64,000 bases of DNA from Anaerolineales bacterium (GTDB taxonomy: Bacteria; Chloroflexota; Anaerolineae; Anaerolineales; RBG-16-64-43). Numbering within the stretch: position 1 is the first letter of the stretch; the number at the start of each line of letters is the position of its first letter. Of this stretch, positions 25,218 to 33,700 are shown piece by piece. The notes below the pieces were generated by a model. It was given only the letters and a program-made list of their open reading frames with translations, made no database searches and was not told the DNA's origin. The stretch covers positions 32,522 to 96,521 of the forward strand of contig JAFGKK010000135.1 in assembly GCA_016928575.1 (NCBI GenBank), read 5' to 3'. The position numbers and the translations under genes are program-made.

Positions 25218-26006
25218 CTACTTCTTCACCATTACGGCCTTCAACCTGCGGGCCAGCGGTTCCTTCAGCAGAATGGTCTGACCCAACCGGTAGGGAACCG
25301 TGTTCCAATTGCGGACATCGAAGGGCAGGTCGGAAAGGGGAGTCGAACAAATGTGGACGGTCGGCTTGCGCAGGGCGTGCGCGTATCCGGCTTCGTACAG
25401 CACGTTCGGCTTGGCCTCCGAAAGGTCGACGATCACGGCCGCGCTGGACCGGATCAGACGTTTGATCTCGGCGACGATGTCCCCCGAAAATTCCTTGCGG
25501 TCCACCCGCCGGCATTCGGCGCCGACCTGCTCGGCGGCATGCGACATGGCGATGAAATAGGTGTCGTCGTATTCGCCGGCGAACGGCATGGCGGCGAAGA
25601 CCGTCCGGCGCGGCCGGGCCTTCGCCGGGCTTTCCGCGACACCGGGAGCCGGTTTTTGCACGGGTTCGGAGTCCTCCGGTAGGCGGAAGTATTTCCGCAG
25701 GGCGGGGACGACCGCCTCCAGCTTGACCACCCCCTTGCGCCGGTAATTCTTTTTAAGGTCCGGCATGACGATCAGCGCCTCGTCGGCGCCGGTGGCCTTT
25801 TTGTACAACTGGACCTGGCGAAACGCGCGGGCGGTGTTGCCCCCGCGCGGATCCCAGAGTTTCACTTCGAGGACGATCTTCTCGCCGTGCGGACCGCTGA
25901 CGATGAAATCCGGCCGCAGGCCGCCGATCGACGGCCGGCGGCGGTAGGAGATGCCCGCTCCGCGAAGCAGGTTCTCAAGCTTGTCTTCATATTGTTTTGC
26001 GCACAT
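25218..26006 (-). CDS. PD-(D/E)XK nuclease-like domain fused to a TIR/deoxyribosyltransferase-like domain
   Basis: A 262-residue two-domain cytosolic protein. The N-terminal part (about 1-110) looks like a Mrr-type restriction-endonuclease fold: helix YEDKLENLLRGAGI, then Asp in LRPDFIV and Glu-x-Lys in IVLEVKLW, then QLYKKATGADEALIVM. A Pro/Ala linker follows. The C-terminal part (about 130-262) begins VFAAMPFAGEYDDTYFIAM and contains AAVIVDLSEAKPNVLYEAGY then AHALRKPTVHI, the pattern of TIR-like and nucleoside-deoxyribosyltransferase-like NAD or nucleotide-processing domains, with the candidate catalytic Glu in LYEAGYAHA. Such pairings occur in anti-phage proteins, so a defence role is a reasonable inference, not shown. 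It stands alone. Start ATG 26006 behind GGGGTGGGGT. Confidence 0.65.
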   Translation of the reverse strand: MCAKQYEDKLENLLRGAGISYRRRPSIGGLRPDFIVSGPHGEKIVLEVKLWDPRGGNTARAFRQVQLYKKATGADEALIVMPDLKKNYRRKGVVKLEAVVPALRKYFRLPEDSEPVQKPAPGVAESPAKARPRRTVFAAMPFAGEYDDTYFIAMSHAAEQVGAECRRVDRKEFSGDIVAEIKRLIRSSAAVIVDLSEAKPNVLYEAGYAHALRKPTVHICSTPLSDLPFDVRNWNTVPYRLGQTILLKEPLARRLKAVMVKK

Positions 26007-26059
26007 ACCCCACCCCTTTTTCCGAAGAATCCTATTCGCAGGGAGTTTGGAAAGGCCTT

Positions 26060-26128
26060 TTCACCGCAGAGGCGCAGAGAGCGCCAAGGTTGAGCAATAA
26101 ACCTCTGCGTCCTCTGACCCTCTGCGAC
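26060..26128. repeat. Interspersed palindrome of the CGCAGAGG type
   Basis: TTCACCGCAGAGGCGCAGAG on the left and CTCTGCGTCCTCTGACCCTC followed by TGCG on the right form an imperfect inverted repeat. Related pieces are at 24785, 60410 and 61419. Confidence 0.55.
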
Positions 26129-26137
26129 GAGTGTTTT

Positions 26138-26674
26138 TTAAGGCCATGAGACGTAGACGACGCCGAGCGCGAGCCGGTCGCCCGCCCGCAGGCGGATCAG
26201 GCGCGCGGTTTGATCGTCCGGCGCGACCTCCGCCGGGCACCAATTGTAGGGTGCGGACACGACCAGGAAGTAGCTTCCCGGCGGGATGCCGTCGAAGGCG
26301 AAGTTGCCGTAGAGGTCCGATCGGCCGGTGATGTCGCCGCGGGCCGGATCGGGGCCGGCCAGGAAGGGCGGCATGCCGTCGCGGTTTTCCCCCTGGGCCG
26401 GGGTCAGATAGAACATCGTCTCGGAGATGATTTTTCCGATGGTGTAGGAAAAGAGCGCGCCGGATAGCGACGCCATCCCGGCTTGGGGGGCGGGCGCGTC
26501 GGCGGGCGGGATCGGGGTGAGCAGGGCTTTCCCGGAGTCGGTCGCCACCGGGCCGAAATACTCGCCCGCGGCGGGGTAGGGATCCTCGGCGGCCGGGGCG
26601 GCCGGGGAGGAGGGTCGGCAGGCGGCCAGCGCCAACCCCAACCCGATACCTACCAACAGGGAGGGCCTGATCAC
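26138..26674 (-). CDS. Lipoprotein with a carboxypeptidase-regulatory-like (transthyretin-type) domain
   Basis: A 178-residue lipoprotein with a typical signal and lipobox LALAAC, a Pro/Ala linker (about 20-65), then a beta-sandwich domain. The domain has the family pattern of CarboxypepD_reg/SpaA-like folds: SLSGALFSYTIGK, TGRSDLYGNFAFDGIPPGSYFLVVSAPYNW (quoted here as two overlapping pieces, GRSDLYGNFAFDGIPPG and YFLVVSAP). Such domains hold surface proteins together or bind ligands. It overlaps the stop of the upstream secreted-protein gene by four bases (ATGA), so the two are translationally coupled and probably act together at the surface. Confidence 0.82.
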   Translation of the reverse strand: MIRPSLLVGIGLGLALAACRPSSPAAPAAEDPYPAAGEYFGPVATDSGKALLTPIPPADAPAPQAGMASLSGALFSYTIGKIISETMFYLTPAQGENRDGMPPFLAGPDPARGDITGRSDLYGNFAFDGIPPGSYFLVVSAPYNWCPAEVAPDDQTARLIRLRAGDRLALGVVYVSWP

Positions 26675-28215
26675 GGCAGGGCGCGGGTGAATACGCGGTG
26701 GGCCATGAACTGGTCGCCGCTGACGTTCTTGTAGTAGGTCAGCTGGACGTAGCCATCGATCGGCTGGCTGGAGGATTCGATCCGGAGCGAGCCTTCCCAG
26801 TTGTTGGGCAGGGCGTTTTCGGCTTCGGCGCTGGAAGTGCCGGTGCCAAGCCGGTGGTTGCGCTGCAGACTGCTCCCGCCGGGGATCACCAGCCCTTCGA
26901 TGATGATGGTGTCCGCGGCGTCGACGATCCCGTCGCGGTTGATGTCGCAGGTGCCGACGGGGCAGTTGCCGTTGGTGGCGGGGATGTAGATCAGCCGCAG
27001 GGCGGTTGTGGAATCGCCCAGGTTACGGACCCCGACCACGCTGGCGAACCCGTTGGGCAGGACCTTCGCCACCAGCGGGACGAACATCACCCGGTCGGTG
27101 CCGCCGGCCTTCACCGCCTCGTAGGCCGAAGCGCCGATGTTGCCGGTGGGCGAGCCGTAATAGCGCATTTGGACGATGGCCGCCAGGTCGGCCCCGGACG
27201 CCTCCACCTCGCAAGTCCCGGCCCAGGCCACCGGATACAGTTGGGCGTCTCCGATCGGATTGAACGAATAGGATCCGTTCGGGGCGATTGCGGTCGGATT
27301 GGTGAAGTCCAATTCCCCGGGGTCGTTGCCCCAGATGGTGGCGCAGTGCATCGCCAGCGCGCCGGCGGCGATTTCCGCGCCGCCGATGTTCTGCACGGTG
27401 ATCACCGTGCTCAGCCCGTTCTCCAGGCGCGAGAAGAAGATCGGGACGATCCACTCCGGACCGAGGTCTTCGGCGGGGAAGGCGTTGTAGGTCTGGAGGA
27501 TGTCGGGGCCCTGGTAGAAATTCGAAACGACGGTGATTTTGCGCGACCCAAGCGCGGTGACCACCGCCGAGCCGATCCAATTGTCCGGCAGGTTGGTCTC
27601 TTCGGTGAGATCGTAGTAATAGGAAACGCCGGGTTGGATGGAATCGATGGTGCGGGTGTAGGCCCCGGACGATTCGGCGTTGGGGACCAGATCCACCGTG
27701 ACGGTGACCGCTTCGGCGTCGGCGTTTTGAATGATGATCTCGCTGTTGCCGGTGCCGCTGAGGGTGAAGCGGTTGCGGGCCACGAGTGGGACGTAGTAAA
27801 CGGAATGGCCTTCCAGGAAGCCGGTGTAAGCCCCTTGGGTCGGGGTCTGGCCGCGGGCCTGGATCTGGACGATGGCCCCCACCGGGCGGTCGGCGGCGAT
27901 CACCACCGAGCCGCGCCCCGGCTGCATGGTCGGATCGAAATACTGTTTGATCTGGATCGATCCGCCGTTGGCGGGAAGGTTGAAGCTGAGGTTCCCGGCC
28001 GAAACGCCCGGCCAATCCGCTCCGCTTTCGAGCAGGTAGGAGATGGCGCCGGCGGCGGGATTGTCCCGATCCAGGTTGACCAAGGTGAAGTTGGTGCTCA
28101 GCTGCTTGGCGGTGGCGGCGGCCCGCGCCTCCCGGGGCGCGGAAAGCGCAAGCGCGGCCAGCACCGCAACGGCGGCGACGAGGGCCTTGCGGCGGAGCGA
28201 TGGTCGATGAATCAT
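26671..28215 (-). CDS. Secreted surface protein with repeated beta-domains and a dockerin-like calcium loop
   Basis: A 514-residue exported protein: a Sec signal peptide (basic MIHRPSLRRK, hydrophobic core, cleavage near APREARAAA) and then a series of beta-rich domains of about 120-140 residues containing recurring phrases such as YYVPLVARNRF, IVPIFFSRLENG and FVPLVAKVLPNGFASVVGV, suggesting three or four copies of one module. Between the last two lies DINRDGIVDAADT, which matches the calcium loop of a type I dockerin repeat, but only one such loop is present. No enzyme motif is seen. It heads the operon with the lipoprotein at 26138. Function unknown; adhesion or sheath formation is possible. 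Confidence 0.75.
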   Translation of the reverse strand: MIHRPSLRRKALVAAVAVLAALALSAPREARAAATAKQLSTNFTLVNLDRDNPAAGAISYLLESGADWPGVSAGNLSFNLPANGGSIQIKQYFDPTMQPGRGSVVIAADRPVGAIVQIQARGQTPTQGAYTGFLEGHSVYYVPLVARNRFTLSGTGNSEIIIQNADAEAVTVTVDLVPNAESSGAYTRTIDSIQPGVSYYYDLTEETNLPDNWIGSAVVTALGSRKITVVSNFYQGPDILQTYNAFPAEDLGPEWIVPIFFSRLENGLSTVITVQNIGGAEIAAGALAMHCATIWGNDPGELDFTNPTAIAPNGSYSFNPIGDAQLYPVAWAGTCEVEASGADLAAIVQMRYYGSPTGNIGASAYEAVKAGGTDRVMFVPLVAKVLPNGFASVVGVRNLGDSTTALRLIYIPATNGNCPVGTCDINRDGIVDAADTIIIEGLVIPGGSSLQRNHRLGTGTSSAEAENALPNNWEGSLRIESSSQPIDGYVQLTYYKNVSGDQFMAHRVFTRALP

Positions 28216-28237
28216 GAGAACCTCTCCCGGTTCAAGT

Positions 28238-28330
28238 TGGTCGAGTAGCGGTTTTGGCGGATCGAGACCACCGGTTGGTTCACACGGAGGGGTCTCGATA
28301 CGGGCTTCGCTCCGCTCAGCCCTACTCGGC
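28238..28330. repeat. Two adjoining GTCGAGTA/CGAGACC-type repeats
   Basis: First unit: TTGGTCGAGTAG then GATCGAGACCACCGG. Second unit: GGGGTCTCGATACGGGC then GCCCTACTCGGCC. Both pair end to end. Their partner is at 19780. They lie between the secreted-protein gene and the glycosyltransferase gene. Confidence 0.6.
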
Positions 28331-28359
28331 CTTCTATTACAAATGCCTGCTCTACCATA

Positions 28360-29556
28360 TCACACCTGTATGTATTTTCCCACCGGAGAAACCGGCCGGG
28401 AGAGCGTTTCCGAATACACCTCCAGGATCCGGCGGGCGATCGCCGGCCAGTCGTACCGGTTGCGCACGCCGCGGGCGGCCGCCCGTCCTTGCGCCCGCCC
28501 GCGGTCCGCACGGCCGAGGATATCCGCCGCGGCGTTGGCGAGCGCAAAGGGATCCCCCGGCGGGACCAGCGCGCCCCAGGCGGGATCCAGGATATCGGGG
28601 ATCCCGCCGACCCGGCTGGCCACGCACGGCGTGCCGGAGGCGAGCGCCTCGAGCATCGCCACGCCCTGACCCTCTTCCAGCGAGGGCAGGACGAATAATT
28701 CGGCCCGGCGCATCCAAGCGGCCACCTCGGCCGGGGGCAGGGCGCCGGTGAAAAGCACGGAATCCGATACGCCGGCGCGCTCAGCGTCCGCCGCCAAACG
28801 GGTGCGGAGCGGACCGTCGCCGATGACGACCAGCCGCTCGGCGGGAAAGCGGCGGCGGATAAGGCCCAGCGCTTCGACGAGAATCCCGACTCCCTTGCGC
28901 TCGATCAGCGATCCGGCGAAGAGGATCACCGGTTCGCGGGGAATTCCGTTCGGAGAGAAACGTTCCGCATCCACGCCGTTCGGGATGACCGTGATATTCT
29001 GCGGATCAACCCCCTGCGCGGCGGCCGCCCCGGCCAGCGACCGGCTGAGCGCGATCACTTTGCGCGCGCCGCGCAATGTCCAACGGGCGGGGGCGCCCAG
29101 GCCGGGAATTCCCATCGCCTGATAGATGTCGCTGCCCTGAACCGTGCAGATGACCGGCCGCCGGTGGAAGGGCGCGCCGATCCGGGCGGCGAAGGCGGAA
29201 AGGGTCCAGTGGGCGTGGATCAGATCGCATTCGCGCGCCAGACGGGCGATCGCCGATGCGTGCGAGACGAAGAACGGAAACACGGCGAGGCGCCCGAGCG
29301 GGTGGTTTTTCCACAGCACGGGCAGACCGCCGGGCGTTTCCAAGAGCAACTCGCCGCGGTCCATCCCGTAGCGGGGCCGGAAAATTTCCACGCCTTCCCA
29401 GGCCTCCCGCGTTTTGGCGCCGGCGGCGTGCGGCGCGATCACGCGGACCCGCGCGCCGAGGGCGGCTAGCGCGCGGCAGCCTTCCCAAATGAAGGTTCCG
29501 CGGGAGTCCCCTGCCCAGCGCGGGAAGGACGTGGCGGCGACGAGGATGGAGAGCAT
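28360..29556 (-). CDS. GT4-family glycosyltransferase
   Basis: A retaining GT-B glycosyltransferase of about 398 residues that moves a sugar from a nucleotide donor to an acceptor on the cytoplasmic side. The N-terminal domain starts MLSILVAATSFPRWAGD, typical of family 4. Acceptor-side features include IHAHWTLSAF. The C-terminal Rossmann domain has FAGSLIERKGVGILVEA, VVIGDGPLR, and the EX7E motif in EEGQGVAMLEALASG. A TTG ten codons upstream (29586) is a possible alternative start. The next minus-strand gene upstream, a GT2 enzyme, is 160 bases away beyond a palindrome; both probably serve surface glycan assembly. Confidence 0.88.
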   Translation of the reverse strand: MLSILVAATSFPRWAGDSRGTFIWEGCRALAALGARVRVIAPHAAGAKTREAWEGVEIFRPRYGMDRGELLLETPGGLPVLWKNHPLGRLAVFPFFVSHASAIARLARECDLIHAHWTLSAFAARIGAPFHRRPVICTVQGSDIYQAMGIPGLGAPARWTLRGARKVIALSRSLAGAAAAQGVDPQNITVIPNGVDAERFSPNGIPREPVILFAGSLIERKGVGILVEALGLIRRRFPAERLVVIGDGPLRTRLAADAERAGVSDSVLFTGALPPAEVAAWMRRAELFVLPSLEEGQGVAMLEALASGTPCVASRVGGIPDILDPAWGALVPPGDPFALANAAADILGRADRGRAQGRAAARGVRNRYDWPAIARRILEVYSETLSRPVSPVGKYIQV

Positions 29557-29610
29557 CGCAAAATTCCGCTTCTTGTTCCTTTTCAATTCCTATCCCCTCC
29601 CGGCATTCTT

Positions 29611-29698
29611 TCCTCATCCCTTTTCCCCGGCCCCTTCCCCTTCTCCTGGCGTAAGCCGGGAGAAGGGGAAGGGGCGAAGGGAATGGAGATGAGGATGA
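29611..29698. repeat. Intergenic palindrome, C-rich/G-rich family, copy 5
   Basis: Core CCCCTTCCCCTTCTCC/GGAGAAGGGGAAGGGG around GGCGTAAGCC, with outer CCTCATCC and GGATGAGG-like ends shared with copy 1. Confidence 0.85.
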
Positions 29699-29716
29699 CT
29701 GCGGGAAGGGAGGATC

Positions 29717-30670
29717 CTAACCTTTCCGCTTTTTCTCCAACTCCATCCGCCGCGTCCGGAAGAGGTTTTCCTCCAGGATCCGGCGGTTGAAGCCGATCAG
29801 GTCGGCGACGAGTCCGATGCAGAAAATCATCGTCCCGACAATCAGCAGGACCGCGGCGAGAATGACCGATTGCACGTGCCCCGCGCCGAAACCCGACGCG
29901 GCGAAATACAGGTAGCGCAGGCTGAGGAACAGTCCGGCGAGCAGGAACAGGCCGCCGAGGATCGAAAACACGCGCAGCGGGCGATACATGACGAAGGAAC
30001 GCAAAAGGGTCGCGCCGGAAAAAAACAGGTAGTTCAGAGTCCCGGATGCCAGGCGCGAGGGACGCGCCGGAGGATTGGCGCGCACCGGTACGAAAACCAC
30101 CGCCTCGCCCCGCGCGCCGGCCTGAATCAGGGTTTCCAGCGTGTAGGAGTATCCGCTCATCACCAGGGTGCGCAGGGCGGCGTCGCGCGTGAAGGCGCGG
30201 AACCCGCTGGCGGCATCCGGCGTGTGCAATCCGGAAATCCATCCGATCAGCGCGCTGCCGAACCGCTGCAGCAGGCGTTTCCCGGGCGAAAACCACTTCA
30301 AAGCGGCCGTTCCGCGGTCGCCGACGACGAGCGAGGCTTTCCCGGCGAGGATCGGCTCGATCAGCGCGGGAAGGTCGCCGGCGGAATATTGGTTGTCGGC
30401 GTCGGTGTTGACGATGATGTCCGCGCCGCGGCGCAGGGATTCCTCGAGCCCGGCGGCAAAAGCGGCGGCCAATCCACGGTGTGCGGGCAAGGAGAGGATT
30501 CCATCGGCGCCGGCCTGCTCGGCGGCGCGGACGGTCCGGTCGGTGCTGCCGTCGTCGACGACGAGCACCTCGATTTCTCGGATGCCGGGCAGGCGGCGGG
30601 GAAGCGCCCGCAGTACGGTGGGCAGAGTCTGTTCTTCGTTGTAGGCGGGAATCTGGATGACGAGTTTCAT
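29717..30670 (-). CDS. GT2-family glycosyltransferase, DPM1-like, with two C-terminal membrane helices
   Basis: A 317-residue inverting GT-A glycosyltransferase. It shows IQIPAYNEEQTLP at the N-terminus, VVDDGSTDRT for nucleotide binding, the metal motif DADNQ in IIVNTDADNQYSAGDLP, and ASGFRAFTRDA as in polyprenyl-phosphate mannosyl- or glucosyltransferases. Two hydrophobic segments (about 235-255 and 270-290) anchor the C-terminus. Likely transfers a sugar to a polyprenyl phosphate to feed surface glycans, in line with the GT4 gene downstream. The start ATG is at 30670, and the purine-rich ribosome-binding stretch upstream is supplied by the neighbouring palindromic repeat. Confidence 0.87.
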   Translation of the reverse strand: MKLVIQIPAYNEEQTLPTVLRALPRRLPGIREIEVLVVDDGSTDRTVRAAEQAGADGILSLPAHRGLAAAFAAGLEESLRRGADIIVNTDADNQYSAGDLPALIEPILAGKASLVVGDRGTAALKWFSPGKRLLQRFGSALIGWISGLHTPDAASGFRAFTRDAALRTLVMSGYSYTLETLIQAGARGEAVVFVPVRANPPARPSRLASGTLNYLFFSGATLLRSFVMYRPLRVFSILGGLFLLAGLFLSLRYLYFAASGFGAGHVQSVILAAVLLIVGTMIFCIGLVADLIGFNRRILEENLFRTRRMELEKKRKG

Positions 30671-30674
30671 GGAT

Positions 30675-30745
30675 GACCCCTCCCCGTCCCTCCCCTATTC
30701 CCGAACTTCGGGAATAGGGGAGGGGGGCCGAAGGCCGGGAGGGGT
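30675..30745. repeat. Intergenic palindrome, C-rich/G-rich family, copy 6
   Basis: Stem CCTCCCCTATTCCCGAA with TTCGGGAATAGGGGAGG, plus outer arms ACCCCTCCC/GGGAGGGGT. Its edge abuts the start codon of the GT2 gene. Confidence 0.85.
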
Positions 30746-30759
30746 AAGTGGATTCTACA

Positions 30760-33700
30760 TCAGCGCAAGACGCCCGGGAGGTAGCCGCAGTAGCCGATCT
30801 GGACGACCAAGTCGTAGGCGGTTTCCTCGCCGGCGGCCATCGGATCCTGCGAGCGGACGCGGACGAAGAAGACACCGTCGCGCGGCGCCATCCAGCACAA
30901 AGCGGCGCCCTGTCCGATCATGCTGTTGGAAGGCGGAAGCGCCTGAAGCAGCAGGGTCTTTCCGTCGGAGTTGTACAACTCGAGAATCGCCCAGGAGGTC
31001 GGACCCGCGGCGAGCGAACGCAGCAGATAGGTGGTGCCGGCGGTTGCCTGGAAGAACACCCAATCCTCGTCGCCGGACGGGCAGGCGGTGTGGCGCTGGG
31101 GGACACCGAATTGGATCAGGCGCGAAGCGGCTGCGGAGTTGTCGGCTTCGAAGGAATCCGGCGTACAAGCCTTGATCGTCGTGCTCGCCTCGCCGTGGGC
31201 GGAGTTCCCGGCGCGGTCGAAGGCCAGAATCCGGAAGGCATAAGCGTGGCCGGGCTGGGCGGCGTAGACGGCCGAGCGCGCGTCCGGGGCGAGGCCGGTG
31301 ACCCAGTCGACCCATTGTCCGCCGTCGACCCGAACCTGGACGTCGAAGCCGTCCAAACCCGAGAACGAATCGCCCGCGGTCCAGGCGAGGTTGACCACCG
31401 TCGAATCCTGCTGGGCGGGAAGCGGCGTGACAGCCAGGTTCGGGGGAGTGCGGTCGTTGGAAATGTCCCAGACAATCGCCACGGCTTGGTTTCCGGCCCA
31501 GTCGGTGACGCGGGCCTGGAAGGCGAGCGATGTTCCCTCGGGCAGGACAGCCGGGTCCAGCGGACAGGACCAGCCGTCGGCGCCGTTGGTGTCGGTGCAC
31601 ACGGCGGTCCAATTGGCGTTGGCCCAATCCGATGCGTGGCTGAAGATCTCCACCTTCTGGATGCCGCCCCCGTCGTTGGCTTCGACAACCAGCTCCGCGG
31701 GCAGGGCGGAGAGGAACTGCCCGGATTGCGACGGGACGACCCAGGCGACGGTCGGGATGTCGGAATCGGTCGTCAGACGGATGGTGTAGCCGTGATCGGT
31801 TCCGCCTTCGGAAGGATGATTCTGGGACCGGACCTTCACGTAGTAGGTGCCGGAGACGGGAATTTGGTATCCGACCGATCCGCCGTCGGAGGCCGCCAGC
31901 ACGCTGGAGCCGTCGGTGTCGATCAGCTCCAAGTAGGGTTTCAATGCGGAATAGCCTTCCAGCTTGACGACGGCGCGGCTGCCGGCGGAGGCACTGAAGC
32001 GGTAGTAGTCGAAATCCCCGGCCGGGCAGATCTGCCCCCCGAGGGTGGAACCGGCCAGGACGGAGGCGGTGGCGGCGGTGTCGTTCGATTCTCCCGGATC
32101 GGCGCAGGCGGGCTCGGGCAGGAGCGCGATCGAAAAATCGTCGATCGCCCAGCCGCCGTTGGCGTTGCCGTACTCGTCGAGAGTGTAAAAGGCGAAGCGC
32201 ACGCGGACGGTGTGCCCGGCGTAGGCCGAAAGGTCGAGGTACGGCCCCGAGAGCCAGGTTCGCTGTTTGTCGTCGGTGAGCTGGAAAAGGTTGACGTAGT
32301 TCCCGCCGTCGACGGCGATCTGGACCCGGCGCTGATCCCAGTGCGGATTTGAGGTTTCGGAATCGACCCAATATTTAAATCGCAGGGCGTATCCCGCCGC
32401 GGGGATGGACACCGGCGGCGAGGTGAGGAATCCGTAGCTCACGCCCACATTGTAGGTGGAATCCGAGGCGCGGTTGTAAGCCCAGGCGTGGGTCCCCCCC
32501 GCGACGGGCGAGGATGCGACCCGCCACAAGCCGCTCGCGTTCCAGCCGGAGGTTCCCCCTTCGATCCCGTCGCTGTACGGCGCGGCTGCGGCCGCCGGCC
32601 AGGCGGGCGCAGCGACGACGTTGAAATTATTGTCGCGCCATTCGCTGACGCAGTCGGGATCCCCCGAACAGGCGGTGCGTTGGATGAGGTACCAGGTTTG
32701 CTGTCCGAGAGTCGCGGTGGCGTCGCCGTCCAAGGCCCGGTAGGGCAAATGACTTTCGCCGAGCGGCCCGGTGGTCGAAACCTCGAATCCGGAATACAGC
32801 CCCGACACGCCGGTCCGCCAGAAGAAGACCAGCGCGTCGCCGCGCTCGAACGTGCTCCCGCGCGGCGGCCAGACCATCGTCGCCGGGCTGGGCGTGTCAC
32901 TGCGGGTGCGCACCCGCAGCGAGGAGACCCATCCGGAGCCGATTGTGTTGTCCTCCAGGCTGCGGTCGTCGGCGGCGAAGGATTCCACCCGTCCGTAAAA
33001 ATCGTTTTCGGAATAGAGGGTGGCGATCACGTGCGACCCGACGCGGATCGAGGCGGCGCGGTCGCCGCCGACCGGGGCCAGCAGCGCGCCGCTGGCGTAG
33101 TCGCCGATGTCCATCACCGCGCAGTCGCCGCCGAATCCCGGCTCGGCGAAGAGCGCGATCTGATCGGCCGAGGGCGAGCAAGCCGGCGGCGGCGCGGGGC
33201 AGGAGGCGGTGTGCACGATCGACCGCAGGCCCGGATACCCGTCCGCCGGATTGCCGTCGCGGTCCCAGGCGCGGAGCGAAATGCTCATCGCGCCGGCTTC
33301 GACCCCGTCCGCGCACCAATTCCAATCGTAGGTGAAGGGCGAGGAAGTGAAAATCGGGCCGACCTGCTCCCAGCCGTCGCCGCGGTTGGCGATGAAGTAG
33401 GCATGGCTGAAGCCGCTGCCGGCGTCGGTGGCGTAGCCCTGGAGGCGGACGGCGGAAGTGCCGATCGAGGACTGGTCGGCGGGGGCGGTGATGCCGGCCG
33501 CGGGCGGGATGAAATCGTTCCCGGAGTAGTTGCCGGAGGTGTACCAATCCGCTCCTTCGCCGCCGTACCAGGCGGCTTCGTCCACCCGCCGCGGCCGCCC
33601 GCCGTTGATTCCCACGTCGTCGAAGGTGATGTCGACCGAATTGCCCCAGTAGGAGGCGGGATTGGTGTGGACCTGGAAGTGCAGGTGATGGCCGGTGGAG

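Noticed and set aside
26698..28248. 516-codon plus-strand frame opposite the secreted surface protein
   Set aside because: The minus strand has a signal peptide, repeated domains and an overlapping operon partner; the plus reading is rich in Gly, Asp and Arg as expected for an antisense frame.
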